64,000 nucleotides of DNA. It comes from Diplolepis rosae (taxonomy: Eukaryota > Arthropoda > Insecta > Hymenoptera > Diplolepididae). The DNA is taken from positions 62,001-126,000 of the forward strand of contig JAPYXD010000391.1 in assembly GCA_030998225.1 (NCBI GenBank), written 5' to 3'. Positions 21,410 to 32,231 of the stretch are shown in pieces (the stretch's first letter is position 1; each line of letters starts with the position of its first letter). The notes below the pieces were generated by a model. The model searched no databases. It saw nothing but the letters and a program-made list of their open reading frames with translations, and was not told where the DNA came from. The position numbers and the translations under genes were made by a program.

Positions 21410-22250
21410 TTAGGTGCGCAACTAAGTTCCCGCTGTTTGTGGATAGATGGCTCCAGCAGTGAGTGCTGGTCGATTTTGCCATATTGAAAACGTCCCTGAA
21501 CCAAGCTTAGACACATGGTAAACAAACCGTTTTGACACATTAGTGATTTTGTTTTGGCGTTATATACTTTTGTTTGTGTGAAAATGTCTGATTTTGTGCC
21601 AAATAATCGTCTTTTGCGGGAAGTGTTGATTTTCTTCTTTCATTCGAAGAAAACGACGGCTAAAGCGCATCAAGAGCTCCAAAAAGTTTACGGAGATGTT
21701 GCTCTGAGTGAAACAACGTGCCGTGATCGGTTCCGTTGCTTCGAAGACGATGATGTCGATGTTGACGACCGTCCGCGAGAAGGAAGGCCAAAAAGCTTTA
21801 AAGAGGCTGATGTTATTTATTAGGAGCTGTTGAAACTGAACGACACCATCACTGGGGAACGGTATCGACCGCAATTGATGCCTTTGAGCCGAGCACTGCA
21901 CGAAAAACGGCCACAATATGAGCAGAGGCATGAAAAAGTGATTCTACAGCATGACTACGCTCGGCCTTACATTGCAAAACCCGTTAAAACCTACCCGGAA
22001 AAGCTCAAATGGGAAGTACTACCCACCCGCCGCATTCCCCAGATATTGTGCCGTCCGATTATTACTTGTTCCGGATGATGGCCCATGGTGTGGCTGATCA
22101 GCAGTTCCGCTCATATGAAGACATCGAAAAATGGCTTGATTCGTGGATAGCCTCAAAAGATGAACACTTTTACCGTAACGGTATTCGAGCTCTACCAGAA
22201 AGATGCACAGAAGTAGTAGCTAGCGATGGACAATACCTTGAATGATTAAA
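21410..22250 (+). mobile_element. mariner element, internally deleted
   Basis: The left end TTAGGTGCGCAACTAAGTTC (after TA) is identical to the 11857 copy. The right terminal repeat was not found; similarity ends with the transposase. The transposase is a deletion product (separate entry). Confidence 0.85.
21584..22245 (+). pseudogene. mariner transposase, central deletion
   Basis: MSDFVPNNRLLREVLIFFFH starts the helix-turn-helix region, with ETTCRDRFRCF and REGRPKSFKEADV. After an in-frame TAG at about 21821 the frame resumes far downstream at LLKLNDTITGERY, so about 450 bases with the first catalytic Asp are gone. The second Asp block reads QHDYARPY (normally HDNARPH). The third, PHSPDIVPSDYYLF, is in a shifted frame. 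The final part, NGIRALPERC..SDGQYLE, is a normal C-terminus. Inactive. Confidence 0.88.
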
Positions 22251-22403
22251 ACTAATTAGTTCAGTTTGAAATTTCTGGCACTGCCTACATTATCGGAGAA
22301 TCACCAGTCGCGTATCAGATAGAATACGTTGCCGACAAGTGTCCTCGTAGACCATTTCAAACTCTTATATCGCAAATAATGCCAATGAATTCAAATATTT
22401 AAG

Positions 22404-22490
22404 AATTTTGAAAATCTTTCTGTGGGAAGATCGAATCCCAGCGCAGTGGAAAGCGTCTTTTTTTCCACAGAAAGATTTTCAAAATTCTTT
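22404..22490. repeat. Perfect-stem hairpin
   Basis: ATTTTGAAAATCTTTCTGTGG faces CCACAGAAAGATTTTCAAAAT around a loop of about 40 bases. The motif CCACAGAAGGATTTT also forms the tips of the fold-back element at 26310-27385, so the two probably belong to one family. Confidence 0.75.
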
Positions 22491-22559
22491 AATATCTAAT
22501 GATTCATTTGTAAGCATTTTTTCACAATAAAGTTGCATTTTTATCAAAAAATAGCGGAA

Positions 22560-23680
22560 ACTGAGTTGCATACCTCATAGTACGAGGTGGCTGGTCAGCA
22601 TAGCCCCGTTATTGCGGTAGGATTGACAAGCCGATTCGTACTTGCCAATGTCCTTGTCTCCTGGCTTCATAAGGCACCGTGGAAGTTCTAAGGTGTATGA
22701 GTTTTGCTAAGAGATGTGCAAACTATAAACTGGAATGCAGGTAGATTACTAGAAAAAATACAATAATTTCCTGGATTCGAAAGACTTAATTGTCTCGAGA
22801 TGATACGTAATTTCAAAGTCCATTTTTTGTGAGTTCTTGAATTTTCGCGACTCTATTGTCAACGAACGTTTCCTTCTTACGAGGGGGTCCGTGTATAAAT
22901 GATCGTGTATCCATCGTCGAATCACACCAGAAGAATGTGTTATCGAAATTGGTGTCCATAGCTGTGAGAATCTTCTGCGAAAATCGCGCTGGTAAGAGAG
23001 CATCGGAAAGTTCTAATTTTGGTAAATAAATCGTTTTCACTGAAGCTACTCTTGATTTGGCACACACAAGATTCACTGTAATATTTCCTTGTTCATCAAT
23101 TAAGCGTAGATAAATTGATTCCCCGTAAGCCTTTTCAGAAGCGTCACAGAAACCATGCAATTCTATTGTCACTAGATTATCGCACAAGGTGAATTTTGGG
23201 ACACTGACTTCATTCAGGCTATCAAGTTGATTTTTAAACTGAATCTATTTATAATGCATACGTTGAGGCAAATATTCATCCCAATCTAGTTTAATCTCCC
23301 AAATTCCTTGAAAAATGATCCTTGCTCGTATAGTTGCGGGATCGCTTATTATTTGAGCCCCATTTCCTTAGTGAAAAGCCAGCTATTTCCAAACTTGACG
23401 TGAGCTCATCCTTGAGAGCTCGTTGAAAAGAGTCTACGCCTGTTAGAAGATCATTTACGTAGAAGTCAGTAATGCTTCTTACTTTCCTCTCCAAGTTGTC
23501 GAAGGCATTGGGTATCTAAGTAGGGAGCCGCGGCAGTTCCATACGTCACCATGTTTGATTCGTAAACCTTAATAGGCTGGGAGATGTCTGTTCGTCACAG
23601 AATTCGCTGCACCCTTCTCTGTTCATCGCCCAGGTAAATGCGGCGATACATCTTGGCCACGTAGTTAATCATGCAGAAAA
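22560..23680 (-). pseudogene. pol: BEL/Pao pol relic (reverse transcriptase and RNase H)
   Basis: On the minus strand the order is the end of the reverse transcriptase, then the connection, then RNase H. The polymerase motif reads FYVNDLLTG where active BEL/Pao enzymes have YVDD, so a catalytic Asp is lost. GFSLRKWGSN and HGFCDASEKAYGESIYLR, then LVCAKSRVASVKTIYLPKLE, are characteristic BEL/Pao blocks. There are several stops and frame changes (near 23290 and 23520). Upstream pieces such as SNMVTYGTAAAPYLD extend it to about 23660. No LTRs were found. Confidence 0.85.
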
Positions 23681-23849
23681 TGATTTTTATTTCATTAATA
23701 ACATTTTTTGTTTTTTTAAATTTATTTTCATCGGACTTCTGTCCCAATTTTATACACTCTTGGTGGTAAAATTCAAAATTATCAAATTTCTGGGTAAAAA
23801 TTATTCTTTTTTATACAATTATTTTCATCAGAGTTCAATCTAAGAAAAA

Positions 23850-24200
23850 CCGTCTTGACCTTCAAGTCAACTTGAAAATTGACCTGAAGGTCATGATGGT
23901 CAGGGTGATGTACACCTTAACATTTCATCGAGTTTTGTGAAGTATCTTGAACGTTTGTTTACCCCGAAAAACCAAGACAATTCAGAAAAAGGGCATTTGG
24001 TCGTTTCTCAGACATTTGACCTTAATTTTTTACCTTTCCAAGGTCACAAAAACCATTTTTCCACAGGTCATTTTTGAAGTGAAATCTCCCGCTCTTTTCA
24101 AATCTGCAGTCAAAAATAGGGGTCCTCAGTTAAGAAAAGGGCCTTACCTCAATTTGACCTTGAAAATTGACCTCAAGGTCAAAATTTATGGTACAGTCAA
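23850..24200. repeat. Cluster of AGGTCA/TGACCT half-sites
   Basis: At least eight copies of AGGTCA or TGACCT, often as AAGGTCA, lie in about 330 bases, some as inverted pairs (TTGACCTCAAGGTCAA at about 24169). This hexamer is the half-site of nuclear receptors. A repeat origin is more likely than a regulatory element. Confidence 0.55.
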
Positions 24201-24304
24201 ATGTCCCCCTCGGTCCTGGTCAACTTTTGTCGGAACCATTTTTGCGTAGATAAAGTATTTTAGAAGATGTTTGAGATTATAGATTAAAATGAGTCACCGT
24301 GTAT

Positions 24305-25795
24305 ATATGTGTTGTTATTAGGTTTATATATGTAAGGTTATATGTTTAAGTGATTTTGTGATTAAAAATATGATTGGCTACGACTGAATGATGTGAATAT
24401 GTTTGTATACTGTTTATGTATACGTGTATCGGATGGCTAATGGCAGGCTCCGGGTAAGAATTTTTTTTATTTAAGTGAACGATACCATTACCAGTAAAAA
24501 TAATACGCTTCATGCTCATTTTACTCAACTACGGTTTGAAGCACTTCAAGCGTCGCTGATATACTCGTACATATACATTTCATGTTAACCCACTGACACA
24601 TGTTGATGCCCTGTCGTCGATAACGTTTTACTCAACTCCTTACTATTACCTATGTAACATTTTTGGTTATTCTATAACGGGTGACTTCCGCTGAAACAAC
24701 AAAATAAAATAGTCTTATTGAAGCCGACCCGAGGACTCGGGATTATCCTCGGCGTCACCGTCGTTACTAAGGCGGCTTTTTAAAATGAGCGCCTGGCGGG
24801 GCCTGGCGTCTCTCGACACCATATTTATAAACTTGATGACCCTGAAAATAAAATTTTGCATGCAAACAACCAAAGAAAGGGTTCCGGCTATGGCTTGATG
24901 GGTACAGGTACTTCGTTTGAATCGAAATCTGAAGTGGCGTCCATTAGAAAACAAACACTTTAATAATTTTTGGCTACTCGCCACTCGGATGACAACGACA
25001 GAATGAAGCTGCGCGCCAAATGTGTCGCGCAGTTTTATTACAACAGCTGGAAAGATTGGCGCACGCGTATGAAGCTCAGGTTTGCGCGGGCGACTCGTCA
25101 GCTCGTCTTGTGAAAATGACGGCGCCAGGCAACCAAAAGCTGAAGCGTCTGTCGGTCAGCTTGCCCCATTGGCTTAAAACGTCGAGGGGTACGTTTAAAC
25201 TACGACGAGTTTGTATTGCATAACACAATAGTTTCAATTAGGCCACGCACACATATAATATACAATGCATAATATAAGTGACTTCAACTCAATAGATCCT
25301 TTTTTTGTAAATCATATCGGTATCGCTGTAAAGGTGTTGGAGACCATGGGCTGCAGCACGTGGTCAGTTTTCAGATGCCATGCCTGTCATGTGATGCCCT
25401 CTGTGGCTTGCCTGAGAACCCCTCTGACGTGCGATGGTAACAGAGCGATCTTCTTGGCGGCGCCTTTCAAGCTGGTGTTAATAATGAAATAAAAAAAGGA
25501 AAACGGACAGAAAGGAAAATAAAATGAAAGAAATTTACAAGCAGCTCTCAAACTGTCCCTGACAATTTCGTGTTTTATAAAGAAGGGTGGTTTTGGGCTC
25601 GATCCTGTCGTCGGTCGAAGTAAAAGAATTCAACGTGCTTTACCACGTTACAATTCACTTTGGGTGAATTAAGTATTTATCAAATGCATTTTACCCGACT
25701 AGGATTTAATGGATTTTCAAATGTCTTTATGTCCCAAGTTTAATCGACAGAGTTGAGTAAAATTACTTCAACTATTTTTCTCTGTGTTGAATTAC
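24305..25795 (+). repeat. Dispersed repeat copy A, interrupted
   Basis: 24305-24672 and 25643-25795 together align, inverted, with parts of 45905-47725. Shared motifs include TGGCTACGACTGAATGATG, GCATCAACATG and CAAGTTTAATCGACAGAG. The ~1-kb segment between them is absent from the other copy. No reading frame is supported. Confidence 0.75.
24673..25643. mobile_element. Insertion of about 970 bases in repeat copy A
   Basis: Copy B of the surrounding repeat runs continuously across this point, so this segment is an insertion. It is richer in GC than its surroundings. It contains TCGGCGTCACCGTCG and a run of short frames (minus 24715-24984; plus 25020-25223 and 25265-25492) with no recognised domain. 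A solo LTR is one possibility. I could not find clear ends or a long target duplication; GTTATTC and GTTACAATTC at the two edges are only vaguely alike. Confidence 0.6.
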
Positions 25796-26309
25796 ATTGA
25801 AAAATATATTCTGCAGAGTTCCAACTTTCACCTTATCAGTGTTCATTTACGCTGGAGTTGAAAAATTGCCAGCAGTTTTATTTTTCACTCTTTTTTTAAA
25901 TTGAGCTAAAAAAGTTGATTTGGAGAAAAAAATTAATGAATATTTTGACTTTAACTCAATCAAAGAAACAATGTTTTCTATAGTTTTACATTAATGTTAA
26001 AGGAATTGTTCTTTAAACTGCTAGATATCCTTTATTTGTATAAGCAGATAAAAATTAACATCAATATGTAATTCATGTACAATTTTTCAAGTATTTATAA
26101 TTCTAATTTCTGTGAAAAGTAACGAAAAAGTTTTTAAAAGAATTTATGAAGATTGCAAACATGGCGAGTATAAAACTTTCATATTATGCCTAACGATAAC
26201 TTGTATGTCATCCCGACTTACTGAACTACCTTAGCTTTTGAATGATTTTTGTCATAATTCGTATATAAATTTCGAAACGTATACATGCATTCATCATAAA
26301 GAATCGTAA
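25796..26309. other. AT-rich stretch, nothing recognised
   Basis: No gene or repeat is supported. Confidence 0.45.
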
Positions 26310-27385
26310 GACTATATTTAAAATTGCATTATAATTCCTTAAATATATATCTATAATAATAATTTGAAGACTAAGTTTGATTATCATTATCTGATTCATT
26401 CAAAAATTATCTCATTGAAATAATGATTTATTATTATATTTTTAACAGTTGGAGACGTCTCTTTCTCCACAGAAGGATTTTAAATTTTCTAAATTATTAA
26501 ATCTCTTTGTAATAATTATATTTATTTCTATTATTTCAGTCATGTGTCAAAACATAAGTACACTGTTAAAATTTTTATTAATTTTAATAGAATTTAATAT
26601 ACAAGTGGTAAATTAAAATTAATAGATTTTTATATTATAAAAATTAATATACATTCATATTAAATTTGATAACTTCAATCAAAATATATTAAAATTAAGA
26701 AACATTATTAAAATATATACACATGTGTATTAAAATTCAAATATAAGTTTGTATTTTTTAGAAATTTCTAACAGTATAGTGCCGTATTAAGTGCTCAGTA
26801 TGTACGCATAATATCAATTAATGAATAATTTTCAAAAGCTCAAAGCAGAAAACGAGTTGAACCTGAACATGAAAACTGGTTTCTTTGTATTTTTATATTT
26901 CTTGCCACTTCCTATTGTTCACAATCTCGGAGATTAAGTCGACTGCAAGGCAAATATATATTTCTTAATGTATACTATTCTATACGTTAAAAAATGACGC
27001 AGTTTGCTTATTTGCTTACGTCCTTCTCCTCTTTCCTCCCCTACCACACCGCGACAATAAGCATCGGAAGAGTAACCGTTGAATATTCTGAATAAATATT
27101 ATATTATGAATCGAATCCAACTTCTTTTTAATGCATATAGCCAAAACTTAACTGGTCTTTGTAATTACAACAAGAAACGTTTGTCTTGATTTTATCATTC
27201 AAAGAATTTAAAATCCTTCTGTGGAGAAAGAGACGTCGCCAAGCGTTAAAAATATAATAATAAATAATTATTTCAATTAGATAATTTTTAATGAATCTGA
27301 TAATAATAATTTAAATTAGTCATTCAATTATTATTACAGATATATATTTACGAGATTATAATACAATTTTAAATATATTCTAACG
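26310..27385. mobile_element. Fold-back element with about 190-base arms
   Basis: The left arm (26310-26500) and right arm (27195-27385) are inverse copies. They share TTATTATATTTTTAACAGTT-like sequence, AGACGTCTCTTTCTCCACAG and GGATTTTAAATT. The arms enclose about 690 bases with no supported gene. It is a non-autonomous fold-back or MITE-type element related to the hairpin at 22404-22490. Confidence 0.8.
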
Positions 27386-27690
27386 TTTCTTTAAAAAAAA
27401 TGCATGTAGGAGAGAAGCGGCGTCAATTGGCGCGTCGTCTAAATTGATGCACCTTATTTTCCAGAAAATGATACCATAAAAAAAAATAAAAATAGTTCTA
27501 TCGTGTGCATTCTTGTATGATATGTATTTGATAGAAAAAATTATAAACATCTAATTGTTTAATACAGTTTTATTGCGATTAATCGTTTTTTGGCATTTAA
27601 TGGTTATGTTCGAAGCCATTGAGTTAAATCGTTAAATAATAGAAATTTAAGGTGAATCCGATTAATGCAACGATTTTATAATTTTTAATA
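27386..27690. other. Intergenic, nothing recognised
   Basis: AT-rich sequence upstream of an unrecognised coding relic; no promoter signal is convincing. Confidence 0.4.
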
Positions 27691-27699
27691 TTCAAAAGA

Positions 27700-28508
27700 A
27701 GGAAGAGAAGTAGCTGGAAAAGGCAAAAATACAAAAGAGGTAATCAAATCTCTAGAAAGAAGAGACACAATTAAAAGGAAAAATAATGAAAATCATGAAA
27801 AGTTAAGAGAAGTTTATAAACAAAGATTTGGAAACAAAAGAAACGTTTTCTTGTTTTTGCACTTGATGGGGATTTCCTTACTTAAAGTTTTGAAGAACAA
27901 AATAATTTAAAGGAATTATTATCAGAAGAAACGAAAAAATATGTATCTCATAAAGGAAATTTGCCCCAAAGAAGTGAAAAATATTCAAAAGAGACTGAAG
28001 AACGTAAAATTTCTGAAAGAAAATTTCAAGATAAGATCAGAAACTCAATTATTCCTGATACACTTGCCAAGTACTTTTTTCTCCATTATGGGAACAAAGG
28101 TACCCTTCAGAAAGTTATTTCGTACAAGAGAATTACAAGACAAAAGAAGAACTGGAGTTAACGATGCTGTACGATGATATCGATGAGATATTAGTTGGCA
28201 GAAACGACAACATGTTTATTTTGGATAAGAATGACACCCTCAGTTCTTCATCAGATTTCCATGTCAATCCAAAAAATGACTGTTACAATAGCAGTTATAA
28301 TGAAAAATACGTGGATACTGAAGAAGATAATCAGAGTAATGATGAAACCTACTGTTGTACAGATGATGACAGCTGTAGTCCAGAAGAAAGTAGCCCCAGT
28401 GACAGTGGTAATACTGATAAACATTATCACGAGGAAAATCCTACCGAAGTTACTTGCCCAAAAATATATAATTACTTGCGAGTCGAGTTTTCTGAAACCC
28501 GTGGTTAA
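27700..28508 (+). pseudogene. Unrecognised gene, frameshifted N-terminal part
   Basis: Overlapping frames give a charged protein: EGREVAGKGKNTKEVIKSLE from about 27700, then ELLSEETKKYVSHKGNL, then a switch near the T-run at 28070 into YPSESYFVQENYKTKEELEL. The last frame runs on into MLYDDIDEILVGRNDNMF and a very acidic Ser/Asp/Glu-rich tail to 28508. At least two frame changes and one stop separate the pieces, so it is decayed or spliced in a way I cannot see. No domain is recognised. It lies directly upstream of, and in the same direction as, the 242-codon frame at 28563. Confidence 0.45.
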
Positions 28509-28562
28509 TTTACCATTACAAATGAATTCGGTTTAATTCATTCTGGAACGCAGACAATAAAT

Positions 28563-29291
28563 GTGGAAGAAATGCGTTTAATTTTGAAAAAGACTTTACC
28601 CTTAGAGTTGAGTATCAAATGCCACCTCAATTTTTATGAAGGGAGGCGAAACAAAAATACTTTCGTGGTGTACACCAAGTGTAGATACGTTGAGTGCGGG
28701 CAAAGATTCAAATTCAACATTGCTCATTATCCACATATGGCTCTAACAATTTTGTTTTATGGTACAAACAGGAGTGAAGAAGTACATCTAGAAGAGAAAA
28801 AATTTTATTATCCGTTAAGAGGACAAGAGCGAAAGGATGTACAAGAAAAATTAGCAACAACAATGTCAAGGAAATTTGAATTAAATCAAATAAACATTAC
28901 AGACGTGGAGTTGTCAATGGCTGGGAATATGCAAGAATTAAGATCTTTGAATGTGTATCAAAAAGCTAGGTCGGAAGCAGATAGTCATTATGACATGACA
29001 TTACACACCATGGATTTGCAAGATCTTATACAACAACGCGTTATAGAACAGAGCTCAGGCGATCCTTATCTTCGATATGCCAGTGATTCTGATGCGACAA
29101 TGTTTTCAGATGCGACTTTAAGTGCTGTAGGTCTTGGTAAAATTGAAAGAGGTGATGCTACAGAAAATTGTTGTCGGGCTCCTGCAGGATTAGATTGCAA
29201 ACGCATATTGTATTATGCATTTGTGATATTTGTTTGTGGATTCGTAGTACCTGTTTTAGAATTTATTTCCCCGAGCATAATGTTTGCGTAA
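28563..29291 (+). CDS. Unrecognised protein with Cys motif and C-terminal membrane-like segment
   Basis: This is a 242-codon open frame starting MEEMRLILKKTLPLELSIKC. It has Cys residues in TKCRYVECGQRF and a His in EEVHLEEKKFYYPLRGQERK, an arrangement like a small zinc-binding fold before an R..G..R block. Later come YQKARSEADSHYDM and PYLRYASDSDATMFSD, and a hydrophobic end, ILYYAFVIFVCGFVVPVLEF, that could be a membrane segment. The C..C-H then R-G-R layout reminds me of DNA-binding modules in transposon-derived insect proteins; this is weak. The upstream frame ends 55 bases before it, at a TAA that can be read through in frame (FTITNEFGLIHS), so both may be one gene. Confidence 0.5.
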   Translation: MEEMRLILKKTLPLELSIKCHLNFYEGRRNKNTFVVYTKCRYVECGQRFKFNIAHYPHMALTILFYGTNRSEEVHLEEKKFYYPLRGQERKDVQEKLATTMSRKFELNQINITDVELSMAGNMQELRSLNVYQKARSEADSHYDMTLHTMDLQDLIQQRVIEQSSGDPYLRYASDSDATMFSDATLSAVGLGKIERGDATENCCRAPAGLDCKRILYYAFVIFVCGFVVPVLEFISPSIMFA

Positions 29292-29326
29292 TTCAGTGGC
29301 GGATTTACCGGGAAGGTAAAGTAATC

Positions 29327-29785
29327 ACTTAAATTAAAGCTGAAACAACAAATGGTGAAAATTTATTTGCCATTGTGTAATTCTACAATAAATTTCATCC
29401 CAGTGTAAATGGAGGGTTTGATTATAAAATAATATAAATTGTATATATAAATTTGCATAAGAAATTAAATCATGAGATTTCCCTAACATGAAGTGAAATT
29501 AAAGAATATTCCTTTGGAACGGAATACTTTGAAAAGACTTCTAAAATACGTAACACTTTTTAAAAGCCTTTTTCAATACATAATTGTGAATAGAAGGTTT
29601 GATTAATGAAAAAATAAAAAACCATATTTAATTTTGTATTGAAAATTACACCTTAAATTCTTCTAGCATAAAATAAAATTTATAAAAATTCCTTTGGAAT
29701 AAAATGACTAAAAAAAACTTCTAGTATACCTTACATCTTTTACAGGACAATTTCAACAAATGAATGTAAATAAAGGGTTTGATTA
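29327..29785. repeat. Diverged tandem repeat, about 180-base units
   Basis: GGTTTGATTA recurs at about 29415, 29598 and 29777, each followed by a similar AT-rich stretch with ATTCCTTTGGAA and ACTTCTA. Three units are visible. Confidence 0.7.
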
Positions 29786-30030
29786 TTTAAAAATGAAATA
29801 AATTATATCTTATTTTGCATACAAAAGTACACATTTTCTATTGTTTTAAATTGTTTTTCATCCAGTTTTTTAAAAATTATTTAAGGCTGAATATTATTTA
29901 TTTTTAAAATATTATTCAAAAATGAAATAAATTATATCTTATTTTGCATACAAAAGTACACATTTTCTATTGTTTTAAATTGTTTTTCATCCATTTTCTT
30001 AAAAATTATTTAAAGCTGAATATGTGTTTC
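29786..30030. repeat. Tandem duplication, 129-base period
   Basis: AAATGAAATAAATTATATCT at 29791 and again at 29920 starts two nearly identical blocks that include CAAAAGTACACATTTTCTAT and TTTTTCATCCA. The near identity shows a recent duplication on top of the older 180-base array. Confidence 0.85.
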
Positions 30031-30469
30031 GCCAAAATTCAAAATAATTATATTATAATAGGGTCAGAATTCCTGAAAAAGCCACAAAAAAATGACCAAT
30101 TTTTGTTTTCTTCGAAATGATGAAAAAACGATTGCTCACTATCATCCTAATGACTTGACAAAAAAAAAAAATAATAATTTTTTTTTTCAACAGTTTATTG
30201 TTACATGAAGTTTTTAGATACTTTTTAAATAAATACATTTTCCTAATAAATCAATCAACCGATTTAGAACAGCGTTTGGAATTTGGCAGGAAAATATAAT
30301 GAAGTTTATAAAATCACTGGAAAAATTCTCAATAAATTTTTTTACATGATTTTTTAATAACTTTTTTATAAACAAATGATTTTTGATGTGTCTGTCTGTC
30401 TGTAGGTCGTGTGCGGCATAACTCTCGATAGAATTATCAGATTGAATTATGTTTTGATTTTTAATATTA

Positions 30470-30980
30470 AAAAAATTCGACTTTTTTCACCAAAATATGT
30501 GAGATAGGAAAGAAGCGTTGTTCTGCAAAATCGTTTCCTTAAGGTAGTACGATCACGAAAATTAGACCTCAGACAAAAATAGATAATTTTGCTTTCACGA
30601 ATAGCAACATTATTATTGAAGGGCCAATTTGAATGAGAAAAGATTATTTTTCATGAACTTATTTTCTTATCACTTCGAGTCAAATTTTTGAAAATTATGC
30701 GATTCTAATAAATTATGGTTCATTTTTTTAGAAAAAAGATTCTCTACAACTTGACCGTTTCCTATTTTTGAATTTTTTCTTGAAAGCAAAATGATCTATT
30801 TTAGCCTGAGGTCTAATTTTCGTGATCGTACTACCTTAAATAAAGTCTGCGATTATTTTTTCTTTTTGAGAGATTTGGAAGAAAATAAATTATTTTAATC
30901 ATGTAATTTATTAAAAAGTTACTGAAATATATTCAGAAAATCGAGCACGAAGCGCGAGTGTCATGATGAGAATGTGTTCC
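30470..30980 (+). repeat. Dispersed repeat, occupied copy (pairs with 12290-12640)
   Basis: It aligns with the inverse of 12290-12520 on both sides of the inserted MITE. Shared motifs include TTTTTTCACCAAAATATGTG and AATTATTTTAATCATGTAA. Confidence 0.7.
30539..30839. mobile_element. piggyBac-like MITE with TTAA duplication
   Basis: The ends are TTAAGGTAGTACGATCACG and its exact inverse, with arms of about 60 bases enclosing about 180. TTAA borders both sides (30539-30542, 30836-30839). The paralogous sequence near 12450 has a single TTAA at the same point and lacks the element, so the insertion event is directly visible. TTAA is the piggyBac target. No transposase is encoded, so it depends on one elsewhere. 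Confidence 0.88.
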
Positions 30981-31049
30981 TTAAGGCCGATAGAGCCTTA
31001 AGTAAATTGTTGAAGAATTGGTCACGAGAACTTTGTTGACCACTTAAAT

Positions 31050-31400
31050 TAAAGGTGGTTACCTCTTCTATATTTTTTATCAAAACTTTGCGGTCTAAAG
31101 TTATATTAATTAGATATTGAAAAATGAAAAATAAAAAAAGAGAATTACAAACGGCTGTAATTTTTACAATGTTGGTCGTGTAGGAAAAAAGTTGTATTTA
31201 AAGTGAAAAATTCAATATTCATCAACAACTTTGGCTCTTACACATTTTTTGAAATAACAAACAGAAACGGAAATACATCGCCATTCGCGTTTTCCAAGAA
31301 CGTTTTCCGTTTTCCGAAACTGCACCACGCAGGTGCAGTCCGAACTTTTTGGTTTTATACTCTACTTATGTCTCCCTTTTACTTTAGGAAGAAATGTGCG
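31050..31400 (+). repeat. Dispersed repeat, copy 3 of 3
   Basis: It aligns with 715-960 in its first part and with 8220-8315 in its second part (GAAACGGAAATACATCGCCA, GCGTTTTCCAAGAACG). It is the longest of the three copies and shows that the other two are parts of one repeat. Confidence 0.6.
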
Positions 31401-31440
31401 AACTTATATTTTTTCAAACACTTTTTCCTAAATTGACTAG

Positions 31441-32231
31441 GCTAGATTGGAGCATTTCAAAAATTGCGGGAGTTAGGTTTCCAGCCGTGAACTTCTTTCG
31501 AAAAAGGCACCGATTGAGAAATGCTGCGCAGCCGTCATTTTGACATGAACAGGTTCTAGTGTTCAGATGATGTTCTTCTAGCCCTATTTATTCGTACTTT
31601 ACCAGGCACAATTAGATGCAATCAATATATCACAAGTCATCTTTAAGTAACATGAATTTTAAGTCTTCGGTGGAGTTACGATTTTTTTCAAATCTTAAAC
31701 GTTGTAAAATATAAATTCATTTAAAGATTTTTTTTTAATTTATTTTTGCGTGTATGCCTATTTATTGCCTATTTGTACTTAGTCTATAAGCAACGTGCTT
31801 ACACAAAGAAATTTAAGAGTTTCACGTTTAAATATAGTCATTTCAGACATAAAACATTACAATATTCTGCAAAAATCTATACGAAAAATGAAATATCTTC
31901 TAATCGTTTCTAGATTATGACCTCCAAAAGTATATTTTAATAATCATGAATGCAGATTTATAGGAGTTCTTAATTTCATTTTTTTAAAACATATATTGTA
32001 AAAGAGAAAAAGATTTTATACATAAAAAATTTCAAAAAACATTCTCACTAATTCGTCAATGACATTAAGATAAGAAGTAACTACCTATTCTTTGTGAATT
32101 CATGCAAAGGATTGAGATATGTAAATTCTTTTCTTGTTGTGTTCAGTTTCTTGCAAAATTCACAGCGCAGTTTTCAAGCAATCGCAAATAATACACCACG
32201 AATTGTTTAAAAGTTTAATTAATTTGTTGGA
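31441..32231. other. Upstream region of the trypsin-like gene
   Basis: AT-rich sequence without another recognised gene. It should contain the promoter of the gene starting at 32232. I could not pick a TATA box or start site with confidence. Confidence 0.4.
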
